From: Thiopontia sp964647745
GTDB lineage: Bacteria > Pseudomonadota > Gammaproteobacteria > GCF-002020875
DNA length: 12,863 bases
Assembly (NCBI GenBank): GCA_964647745.1
Contig: CAZYJG010000040.1
Span: 1-12,863 of the forward strand
Reading direction: 5' to 3'
A program made the translations under genes and the position numbers. Within the stretch, counting starts at the first letter, position 1, and each line of letters starts with the position of its first letter. Below, one piece after another: positions 6,760 to 12,863 of the stretch. The notes under the pieces were generated by a model. The model was given only the letters and a program-made list of their open reading frames with translations, was not told the DNA's origin and ran no database searches.

Positions 6760-8814
6760 ATGGAACGGAATCACAATCCACTGCTGGAGATGGAGGGGCT
6801 CCCCCCTTTTTCTGAAATCAAGCCGGAACATGCCCTGCCGGCCGTTGAGCAACTGTTGTCAGAGAATCGCGAAACGGTGGAAAAGCTGCTGCAGCAGCCG
6901 GATCTGCAGTGGGGCAATCTGGTCCAGCCGTTGGAGGAGATGGAGGATCGGCTGGGTCGAGCCTGGTCGCCGATAAGTCATCTCAACTCTGTGAAGAATA
7001 GCCCTGAGCTGCGTGATGCCTACAATGGCTGCCTTCCCCTGCTCTCCGATTATGCAACCGAGATGGGACAGCATCAGGGGTTGCACCAGGCATTTCGGAG
7101 GATTGCAGACCATGACAGCTACCGGATGCTGGAGCCCTCGCAAAAAAAGATTATCGAGAATGCCCTGCGGGATTTTCGCCTCTCTGGGATTGAGCTGTCT
7201 GCCGGGCAGCAGGAGCGGTTTCGGGAGATCAGTCAGCGTCTCTCACAGCTGACCTCAAAGTTTGGGGAGAATGTGCTGGATGCCACCAACCAGTGGCAGA
7301 AGCAGATCACTGATGAGACGATGTTGGCCGGCCTGCCGGACTCTGCGCGGGCAATGGCCAAACAGACGGCAGAGCAGCGAGAACAAGAGGGGTGGCTCTT
7401 TACCCTGGAGTTTCCCTCCTATATTGCGGTGATGACCTATTCAGACCGTCGTGATCTGCGGGAGGAGCTCTATGAGGCCTATGTGACCCGTGCATCGGAT
7501 CGAGGCCCTCATGATGTTGGTTACGACAATACCGGGATCATGGAGGAGATTCTGCAGCTGCGGCATGAGAAGGCGAAGCTGCTCGGTTTTGCAAACTATG
7601 CGGAGTATTCACTCTCCACCAAGATGGCCACCGATCCGGAGCAGGTCCTCTCCTTTCTCCATGATCTGGCGGATCGCTCTCTGGGGGTGGCCCGGCAGGA
7701 GCTGGATGAGTTGCGGGAGTTTGCTGCAGAGGAGGGCGGGATCGCGGATCTCCAGGCCTGGGATGTGGCCTACTACTCCGAGAAGCTGAAGCAGCAGCGC
7801 TACAGCCTCTCGGAGGAGGAGCTCAGACCCTGGTTCCCGGTGGACCGGGTGTTGGAGGGGATGTTTGAGGTGGTCCGCCGCCTTTATGGGATTAACATTG
7901 AGCAGCAGGAGGATGTCGACCTCTGGGAGAAGAGTGTCCGTCTTTTCCGAATCACCGATCGGCAGGGGGAGCTGCGGGGGCAGTTCTATACCGACCTCTA
8001 TGCACGTCCACAGAAGCGGGGCGGGGCCTGGATGGATGACTGCATTACCCGCAGTAGAACGGAGCAGGGGGTACAGACCCCTGTGGCCTATCTGACCTGC
8101 AATTTCACCCCACCCATTGGTGAGGATCCGGCCCTGTTGACCCATGATGAGGTGTTGACCCTGTTTCATGAGTTTGGCCATGGCCTGCACCATATGCTGA
8201 CCCAGATCGATTTCCCCAGTGTGGCGGGAATTGGCGGGGTACCGTGGGACGCGGTAGAGCTACCCAGTCAGTTTATGGAGAACTGGTGCTGGCAGGAGGA
8301 GGCGCTCCCCCTCTTTTCTGGCCACTATCAGACGGGTGCGCCGCTTCCCGGAGAGAAATTTGAGCAGCTGCTCGCCTCCAGGAATTTTCAGTCCGGGATG
8401 GCGATGGTGCGTCAGCTGGAGTTTGCGTTATTCGACTTCCGGATGCATCTGGAGTTTGATCCGGCGGGCCCCTCCGGTCAGGGAGAGCAGATCTATGGCC
8501 CGCTGGAGAGAGTTCGGAATCAGGTCTCGGTGATGCACCCACCCTCATTCAACCGCTTCCCGCACAGCTTCTCCCACATCTTTGCCGGGGGGTACGCTGC
8601 CGGTTACTACAGCTACAAGTGGGCGGAGGTACTCTCCTCCGATGCCTTCTCCAGTTTTGAGGAGAGCGGGATCTTTGATCAGGATACCGGGCTCCGTTTT
8701 CTCTCGGCAATCCTTGAGCAGGGTGGGTCAAGGGAGCCGATGGAGCTCTTTATCGAGTTCCGTGGAAGAGAGCCGCAGATTGATGCGCTGCTTCGCCATT
8801 CGGGGATTGCATAG
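6760..8814 (+). CDS. prlC: oligopeptidase A (M3 zinc metallopeptidase)
   Basis: PrlC is a cytoplasmic M3-family peptidase that degrades short peptides, including cleaved signal peptides. The zinc site is FHEFGHGLHHM, with ligands H470 and H474, catalytic E471, and the third ligand E500 in VELPSQFMENW. The downstream block FPHSFSHIFAGGYAAGYYSY is the conserved His/Tyr substrate-binding region. The long N-terminal helical part is typical, and 684 aa is close to the 680 aa of E. coli PrlC. ATG 6760 is preceded by GGAG (6751-6754) at good spacing. The codons of the first 30 residues overlap an upstream extension of the divergent carbonic-anhydrase frame, which I discount. It converges on the sulfur-transporter gene across the 116-bp inverted-repeat element. 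Confidence 0.96.
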   Translation: MERNHNPLLEMEGLPPFSEIKPEHALPAVEQLLSENRETVEKLLQQPDLQWGNLVQPLEEMEDRLGRAWSPISHLNSVKNSPELRDAYNGCLPLLSDYATEMGQHQGLHQAFRRIADHDSYRMLEPSQKKIIENALRDFRLSGIELSAGQQERFREISQRLSQLTSKFGENVLDATNQWQKQITDETMLAGLPDSARAMAKQTAEQREQEGWLFTLEFPSYIAVMTYSDRRDLREELYEAYVTRASDRGPHDVGYDNTGIMEEILQLRHEKAKLLGFANYAEYSLSTKMATDPEQVLSFLHDLADRSLGVARQELDELREFAAEEGGIADLQAWDVAYYSEKLKQQRYSLSEEELRPWFPVDRVLEGMFEVVRRLYGINIEQQEDVDLWEKSVRLFRITDRQGELRGQFYTDLYARPQKRGGAWMDDCITRSRTEQGVQTPVAYLTCNFTPPIGEDPALLTHDEVLTLFHEFGHGLHHMLTQIDFPSVAGIGGVPWDAVELPSQFMENWCWQEEALPLFSGHYQTGAPLPGEKFEQLLASRNFQSGMAMVRQLEFALFDFRMHLEFDPAGPSGQGEQIYGPLERVRNQVSVMHPPSFNRFPHSFSHIFAGGYAAGYYSYKWAEVLSSDAFSSFEESGIFDQDTGLRFLSAILEQGGSREPMELFIEFRGREPQIDALLRHSGIA

Positions 8815-8839
8815 CAGTTTCCATTGTAATATTAATCGT

Positions 8840-8955
8840 TCCATAAGTTTTGGCAGTTCCTTCATGCGGCACGCTCAGGCACATCCCTGTGTCGCTCGGA
8901 TGTGGGCATCCCTGCCCACAGACGGCCGCAGATAGAAACTGCCAAAACTTATGGA
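8840..8955. repeat. 116-bp inverted-repeat element with two internal hairpins
   Basis: TCCATAAGTTTTGGCAGTT (8840-8858) is perfectly repeated in inverse at 8937-8955. Nested inside are TGCGGC (8865-8870) with GCCGCA (8925-8930), a small hairpin CACA-TCCC-TGTG (8880-8891), and a stronger hairpin TGTGGGCA-TCCC-TGCCCACA (8901-8920). Both hairpins share a TCCC loop. The gap between convergent genes is nearly filled by this structure. It has the look of a MITE or a REP-type composite, and it could also serve as a bidirectional transcription stop. No clear target-site duplication flanks it. Confidence 0.75.
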
Positions 8956-8978
8956 CTCATTGAGTGATGGGTGAATTG

Positions 8979-10148
8979 CTACCTGCTGCTGTGGTCACAG
9001 ACCGGCGCCTGGTGCTCCTCCAGGAAGCCGCGCTGCATGCGGATACCGATCCAGGCACCAAGGATCAATGCCCCCAGGTCGATAAATGATCCAAGTGCGA
9101 GGGTGGAGGTGCCGGCAATCCCCTGCCCCAGGGTACAGCCCATCCCCAGGATACCGCCAATCCCGACCAGCAGACCACCAGCCAGATAACGGATGAACTC
9201 CCTGGAGGAGCCGAACCACTCAATCCGGAATGAGCTGCTGAGCAGGTTGAAGAGGAGTGAGCCGGTGCCCACGCCGAGGAAGGCAACCAGCCCGAAGGTG
9301 ACCAGATACCACTGCGGGTTGGAGAGCACATAGAGCAGATCCCCCATCGGGCGGATAAAGGTATAGGACTGAATTCCCATCCCGTTCTGGGGCTGATCCA
9401 TGAAGTCGGAGCTCTCCTGGGCCAGCTCACCTACAGGGCCACCAGAGAGATAGAAGGCGGAGACGATAATCAGCCCGATTAGCAGTCCGCCGACCGCATT
9501 GTCACGACGTTCACGAAAGTCACTGGAGCGGAGGGCAAGGATCATCAGGGTCCCGGCAATCAGCAGGGCGATGGCGGTGCGCAGGGTGGCAATCTCAAGC
9601 CCGCTCCAGTGGGAGAGGAGGGTGCCGAGATCCTGATGATCAAGCCCCGACAGCTCCAGATCCGGGGTCAGTGGCATCACCCAGGAGAGGAAGTAGTCGG
9701 CAAAGAACCCCTCCACGTAGAGCATCAGGAAGGCGGCCGACCCCATCCCGAGGATGGCAACGACACTGCGCAGGTTGCCGCCCCCCAGATTGACCATGTT
9801 TTTCATTCCGCAGCCGCGACAGAGGGTCATTCCGATGCCGAACAGCAGCCCGCCAACCAGGTAGGCGGGCCAGCGGAACTGGGCCATCCGGTAGGGGGGG
9901 CGGGTGCCATCAAAGTCAACAAGGGCATTGGCCTCCAGCAGTGCAACCCCAAGCATGGCAACAGCGATGGCAAGGAGATACATGCGGAAGCGCCCGCTGT
10001 TCCCATTCTGCATGATGTCTGCAATCCCCCCCAGTGGGCAGAACTCCGTCTTGCGTGCCACCGCCCCAAAGAGGATGGAGAGGGCGAAGGCGAGAATGAA
10101 GAGTTGTGAAATCGGATCGAGTTCACCAATCAGGGGCAGCGTTTCCAT
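8979..10148 (-). CDS. YeeE/YedE-family (TsuA-like) sulfur transporter
   Basis: This multi-spanning inner-membrane protein belongs to the YeeE/YedE (DUF395) family, whose studied member TsuA imports thiosulfate. The two inverted halves are visible. The family's cysteine motifs are KTEFCPLGGIAD (C37), GMTLCRGCGMKN (C110, C113) and GMGCTLGQGIAG (C338); conserved cysteines of this kind line the thiosulfate path in TsuA. Its 389 aa with about nine hydrophobic segments fits the full-length two-half form. ATG 10148 has no convincing SD. A TTGACA lies upstream on the minus strand at 10186-10181. No TusA/YeeD-like partner gene is seen beside it within the window. A related YedE subgroup is linked to selenium metabolism, so the substrate could be another sulfur or selenium species. 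Confidence 0.88.
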   Translation of the reverse strand: METLPLIGELDPISQLFILAFALSILFGAVARKTEFCPLGGIADIMQNGNSGRFRMYLLAIAVAMLGVALLEANALVDFDGTRPPYRMAQFRWPAYLVGGLLFGIGMTLCRGCGMKNMVNLGGGNLRSVVAILGMGSAAFLMLYVEGFFADYFLSWVMPLTPDLELSGLDHQDLGTLLSHWSGLEIATLRTAIALLIAGTLMILALRSSDFRERRDNAVGGLLIGLIIVSAFYLSGGPVGELAQESSDFMDQPQNGMGIQSYTFIRPMGDLLYVLSNPQWYLVTFGLVAFLGVGTGSLLFNLLSSSFRIEWFGSSREFIRYLAGGLLVGIGGILGMGCTLGQGIAGTSTLALGSFIDLGALILGAWIGIRMQRGFLEEHQAPVCDHSSR

Positions 10149-10180
10149 GGGTGCAGTAAGTCAGGGTTTAGGTTGATTAT

Positions 10181-10186
10181 TGTCAA
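10181..10186 (-). promoter_or_regulatory. possible -35 element of the transporter gene
   Basis: TTGACA reads on the minus strand from 10186 to 10181, a perfect -35 consensus 33 bases before the start codon. The matching -10 is poor (TGACTT at 17-base spacing), so activator help or chance must be considered. Confidence 0.3.
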
Positions 10187-10290
10187 TATTCTAGAAGCTA
10201 ATGATCCAGCCGAGCAGTGATTATTCCTCTGGTCGCAGTGATCCGGTATCTGACTGGTGGTATTGGGGAGGGATTCCAGGGTCTGGAGGG

Positions 10291-10296
10291 TATAAT
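10291..10296 (+). promoter_or_regulatory. TATAAT -10 element upstream of cmoA
   Basis: A perfect TATAAT lies 30 bases before cmoA ATG 10327 and would give a leader of about 24 bases. No good -35 sits at 16-18 bases upstream and there is no extended TGn. This would be the promoter of the cmoA-cmoB-DUF2914-ubiD operon. Confidence 0.4.
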
Positions 10297-10326
10297 GGGC
10301 GAAGTTTTTTTCAGGGTTGCAGAAGG

Positions 10327-11052
10327 ATGAGTCGGGATCAGATTTATAGTGAACAGCAGGGGCTGATCGAAAATTTTCGGTTTGATGAGGAGGTGGTGAA
10401 TGTCTTTCAGGACATGATCCAGCGCTCTGTTCCCGGCTATGGAATGGTGGTTTCTCTGGTTGGGGTGCTGGCAGGGCAATATCTGCAGCCCGGCAGCCGG
10501 GGATATGATCTGGGTGCCTCACTGGGTGCCTCAACACTGGCGATGAGCGGTGTTGCAGGGGAGCGGGGGTGTCGACTGGCTGCGATTGACAACTCGGAGG
10601 CGATGGTTGAGCGGTGCCGGCAGAATCTGGAGCGATCCGGCCAGCTGGCCACAGTGGAGCTGCGGTGCGAGGATGTCCGGAAGACGACGGTCAGGGATGC
10701 ATCCCTTGTGGTGATGAACTATACGCTGCAGTTTATCCCAACACAGGAGCGGGAGGCGGTCCTGAGCAGCATTGCCGCAGGAATGCGGCCAGGTGGCGCC
10801 TTCCTGCTCTCCGAAAAGATCAGTTTTGAGGATGAGCAGCAGCAGAGGCGGATGGAGCAGCTTCACCATGCGTTCAAGCGGGCCAATGGGTACAGTGAGC
10901 TGGAGATCAGCCAGAAGCGTGCCGCCCTGGAGGAGGTGCTGCTCCCTGAAACCCTGCAGCAGCATCTGGCCCGATTGAGAGAGGTCGGGTTTTCCTCTGC
11001 AGAGGTGCTCTTTCAGGCACTCAACTTTGTCTCGATCCTGGCGATCCGCTGA
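10327..11052 (+). CDS. cmoA: carboxy-S-adenosyl-L-methionine synthase
   Basis: CmoA is a Rossmann-fold SAM enzyme that converts SAM and prephenate into carboxy-SAM, the donor used by CmoB. Diagnostic segments include FRFDEEVVNVFQDMIQRSVPGY, here spanning about residues 17-38, the SAM loop YDLGASLGASTL from residue 60, IDNSEAMVERCR, and the CmoA-specific block FKRANGYSELEISQKR from residue 183. The open frame reaches back to 10201, but homology to E. coli begins only near MSRDQIYS, so I place the start at ATG 10327. This gives 241 aa, against 247 in E. coli. AGAAGG directly abuts the ATG, an unusually close ribosome site. Only one base separates its stop from cmoB. Confidence 0.95.
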   Translation: MSRDQIYSEQQGLIENFRFDEEVVNVFQDMIQRSVPGYGMVVSLVGVLAGQYLQPGSRGYDLGASLGASTLAMSGVAGERGCRLAAIDNSEAMVERCRQNLERSGQLATVELRCEDVRKTTVRDASLVVMNYTLQFIPTQEREAVLSSIAAGMRPGGAFLLSEKISFEDEQQQRRMEQLHHAFKRANGYSELEISQKRAALEEVLLPETLQQHLARLREVGFSSAEVLFQALNFVSILAIR

Positions 11053-11053
11053 G

Positions 11054-12043
11054 ATGAGCCAGATCCTGCCGTTAGCGTTGGAGCACTCTCTCGATGCCCT
11101 GCAGGCAGAGGGGATGGAGGTGTGGAGTGGTCAGCTGAGGCGGGAGCTTCCTGTCCTGTTTGAGCCGGGGCGCAACGGGAATCTGCCCCGCTGGCTTGAG
11201 GCGCTGGGGCAGTTGCCACCACTGCCAAGTGTGGCACCCGACCTTGCAGCCCCCCGGGTGCGGGTTGGTGACGACTACAGTGGGGAGGCGCAGGCGCTAC
11301 TTGAGCAGGCGTTGCGCAAACTTCACCCCTGGCGCAAGGGCCCCTTTGAGCTGTTTGGTATCCACATTGATACCGAGTGGCGCTCTGACTGGAAATGGAA
11401 TCGGCTGGAGAGCGCGATTGAGCCGCTCGAGGGGCGTACGGTTCTCGATGTGGGGTGTGGCAATGGCTACCATGCGCTGCGGATGACGGGTGCCGGTGCC
11501 CGTTTTGTGGTGGGGATTGACCCCAATCTGCTCTTTTTGTGCCAGTTCCGGGCGGTGACCCGGTTTATGGATCCAGCGCCACCGGTACATCTGATACCGG
11601 TTGGCATGGAGTTGGTTGCGCCCAATCTGCAGAGTTTTGACACAGTTTTCTCCATGGGGGTGCTCTATCATCGACGTTCACCAATGGATCATCTCCTTGA
11701 GCTGCGTGGGGCCCTGCGCCCAGGGGGGCAGCTGATCCTGGAGACGCTGGTGATTGAGGGAGAGCGGGGAGAAGTTTTGGTTCCGGAGGGGAGATATGCC
11801 AAAATGAGGAATACATGGTTTATCCCCTCTGTGGCGGAGCTTGCGCACTGGCTGAAAAGGGTCGGGTTCCGGCAGATAGAGTGTCTGGACCAATCTGTGA
11901 CCACGACGGATGAGCAGAGGGCAACCTCGTGGATGCAGTTTGAGTCACTCGCCGACTTTCTGGATCCAGAGGATCCGGAGCGGACCATCGAGGGGTATCC
12001 GGCACCACGACGGGCACTGTTTTCAGCAACTGCCCCACAGTAA
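11054..12043 (+). CDS. cmoB: tRNA U34 carboxymethyltransferase
   Basis: CmoB transfers the carboxymethyl group of Cx-SAM to 5-hydroxyuridine-34, giving cmo5U, which widens decoding of NNN family boxes. The family hallmark PWRKGPF (K95) is followed by DTEWRSDWKWNR. The SAM loop is DVGCGNGYH (D132 onward), and GIDPNLLFLCQF, SMGVLYHRRSP, TTTDEQRATSWM and FLDPEDPERTIEGYPAPRR match E. coli CmoB closely. The chosen ATG 11054, two bases after the cmoA stop, gives 329 aa, against 323 in E. coli. An upstream in-frame GTG at 11027 lies within cmoA and is unlikely. SD is weak, consistent with translational coupling to cmoA. Confidence 0.96.
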   Translation: MSQILPLALEHSLDALQAEGMEVWSGQLRRELPVLFEPGRNGNLPRWLEALGQLPPLPSVAPDLAAPRVRVGDDYSGEAQALLEQALRKLHPWRKGPFELFGIHIDTEWRSDWKWNRLESAIEPLEGRTVLDVGCGNGYHALRMTGAGARFVVGIDPNLLFLCQFRAVTRFMDPAPPVHLIPVGMELVAPNLQSFDTVFSMGVLYHRRSPMDHLLELRGALRPGGQLILETLVIEGERGEVLVPEGRYAKMRNTWFIPSVAELAHWLKRVGFRQIECLDQSVTTTDEQRATSWMQFESLADFLDPEDPERTIEGYPAPRRALFSATAPQ

Positions 12044-12058
12044 CAGGAAGTTGTAGAG

Positions 12059-12775
12059 ATGAGAGAGATATGGAGGCGGCACCATCGTTTGATCCAGTGG
12101 GGTGTGGCAGCACTGCTGGCACTGTTGTTGCTGCTATGGGTCAACGGGGAGCAGCCTGATCCCCAGCCTGAGCTGCCCCCCCCGGCCAAGCCTGAGCCAG
12201 CAGTAGAGGTGGTTGCCGAGAAGGAGCTGCCAGCAGAACCCGCCCCTGTTCCCGAGCCGGTGGTGGCCGAAACCCCCGAGATGGAACCCGAACCGGTGGT
12301 GGCACCAGTGGAGGAGGAGCCCATTCCGGAACCGGTCCCAGACCCTCTGTCGTTACCGGAGGCAGAGCCCCTGCCAAAGCCTGAACTCCTGGAAGAGCAG
12401 ATCTCCGAGGAGAGCATGCCACCCTGCCCGCAGTGGACCGACTCGATGGCCGTCTCACGGGGGACCTTTACACTGGGTGTTGATCGGGTGAGTCGTGAAC
12501 CACTGGATTCAGTCTGCCGCCCAACCAGTGAGGTGCGGAAGATCTTCTACTTCAGTGATCTTCGTAACCAGTTCGGAAAGCGTATCTACCACCTCTGGGA
12601 GTACAACGGCAGAGAGATGGCAAAGGTTGCACTGGGACGGGTTGGGGGACCGCGCTGGAGGGTCTGGTCGAGCAAGAATATCGCCCCAGGCTGGGGTGGG
12701 GAGTGGAGCGTCAAGGTGGTTACCGAGGATGGCACAGTTCTTCACCAGGAGAGTTTTGAGTACCTTGCCGAATGA
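12059..12775 (+). CDS. membrane-anchored DUF2914 protein with Pro/Glu-rich linker
   Basis: The protein has a short basic N-terminus (MREIWRRHHR) and one transmembrane helix at about residues 13-27. A Pro/Glu/Val-rich linker spans about 29-120 with repeated EPxP and PEPV units. A compact C-terminal domain from about 125 carries KIFYFSDLRN, YHLWEYNG, WRVWSSKNI and GEWSVKVV, the pattern of DUF2914. This topology puts the domain in the periplasm. The linker resembles TonB, but the TonB C-terminal domain is absent. Function is unknown. ATG 12059 has AGGAAG (12045-12050) eight bases upstream. It follows cmoB by 15 bases, and its stop overlaps the ubiD ATG by four (ATGA). An eight-C run at 12176-12183 falls in the linker. 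Confidence 0.85.
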   Translation: MREIWRRHHRLIQWGVAALLALLLLLWVNGEQPDPQPELPPPAKPEPAVEVVAEKELPAEPAPVPEPVVAETPEMEPEPVVAPVEEEPIPEPVPDPLSLPEAEPLPKPELLEEQISEESMPPCPQWTDSMAVSRGTFTLGVDRVSREPLDSVCRPTSEVRKIFYFSDLRNQFGKRIYHLWEYNGREMAKVALGRVGGPRWRVWSSKNIAPGWGGEWSVKVVTEDGTVLHQESFEYLAE

Positions 12776-12863
12776 GCGCAACGGACCTTAGAGCATTCAT
12801 CCGGCAGCTGGAGCAGCAGGGTGAGCTGAAGAGAATCACACAGGAGGTTGATCCGCATCTTGA
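12772..12863 (+). CDS. ubiD: 4-hydroxy-3-polyprenylbenzoate decarboxylase, N-terminal fragment (cut by window edge)
   Basis: Only the first 30 codons are present. The peptide has DLRAFI near its start, then LEQQGELKRIT and VDPHL, matching E. coli UbiD (DLRDFLTLLEQQGELKRIT, then VDPHL). UbiD uses prenylated FMN to decarboxylate the ubiquinone precursor. The ATG overlaps the DUF2914 stop by four bases, indicating translational coupling. The truncation is due to the window end and is not a defect in the gene. Confidence 0.88.
   Translation, partial: MSATDLRAFIRQLEQQGELKRITQEVDPHL

Noticed and set aside
6682..6852. N-terminal extension of the carbonic anhydrase frame back to 6852
   Set aside because: The extra 57 residues have no family similarity, run into the prlC start, and the homologous N-terminus begins at ATG 6681.
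7609..8193. A 194-codon minus-strand frame inside prlC
   Set aside because: It lies wholly opposite the conserved M3 peptidase coding sequence and shows no recognisable domain.
8840..8955. The inverted-repeat element as a complete insertion sequence
   Set aside because: It is too short to encode a transposase and has no clear flanking target duplication.
9609..10109. A 166-codon plus-strand frame opposite the sulfur transporter
   Set aside because: Polar, low-pattern peptide antisense to a clear membrane protein; no independent ribosome site of note.
10201..10326. N-terminal extension of cmoA from ATG 10201
   Set aside because: The extra 42 residues lack homology, contain the TATAAT candidate, and family similarity begins just after ATG 10327.
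11689..12417. A 242-codon Ser/Gly-rich minus-strand frame
   Set aside because: The Ser/Gly repeats are the reverse complement of the Pro/Glu linker of the DUF2914 gene and the end of cmoB.

Overview
The window looks like a piece of a gammaproteobacterial chromosome with GC in the mid-to-upper 50s. Core proteins (TrhP/YegQ, CmoA, CmoB, PrlC, AroE, UbiD) align residue for residue with enterobacterial and pseudomonad versions recalled from memory. HemB is the aspartate-rich, Mg-type form seen in Pseudomonas. A divergent gamma-carbonic-anhydrase/prlC pair is also known from pseudomonads. A YeeE/YedE-type sulfur transporter hints at active sulfur metabolism. I cannot name a genus from sequence alone.

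Layout. (1) 39-3266, plus strand: trhP, then hemB and aroE, which overlap by one base. (2) 3312-6054: an accessory block with a four-helix membrane protein, a perfect 19-bp hairpin on its stop codon, a Fic-domain protein with an HTH-like N-terminus, and a convergent AAA/DUF4143 ATPase. The fic and ATPase stretches are visibly richer in AT than the flanks. (3) 6151-8814: a gamma-class carbonic anhydrase (minus) divergent from prlC, oligopeptidase A (plus). (4) 8815-8978: a compact 116-bp inverted-repeat element holding two hairpins, between convergent genes. (5) 8979-10148, minus: a YeeE/YedE (TsuA-like) transporter. (6) 10327 to the right edge, plus: a tight operon cmoA, cmoB, a DUF2914 membrane-anchored protein, and the first 30 codons of ubiD.

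How the genes work together. TrhP makes 5-hydroxyuridine at tRNA position 34. CmoA makes carboxy-SAM from SAM and prephenate, and CmoB uses it to turn ho5U34 into cmo5U34. AroE belongs to the shikimate pathway that yields chorismate and prephenate, and UbiD acts on a chorismate-derived ubiquinone precursor. The window therefore holds the prephenate-dependent wobble-uridine pathway in two pieces about 9 kb apart, along with other chorismate-linked genes.

The least ordinary parts are the Fic/ATPase block, with its iterated GGGAAGT sites in front of fic, and the two hairpin elements at 3762-3803 and 8840-8955. I do not see a clearly new multi-gene system. No tRNA, rRNA, CRISPR array or intact transposase gene was recognised.
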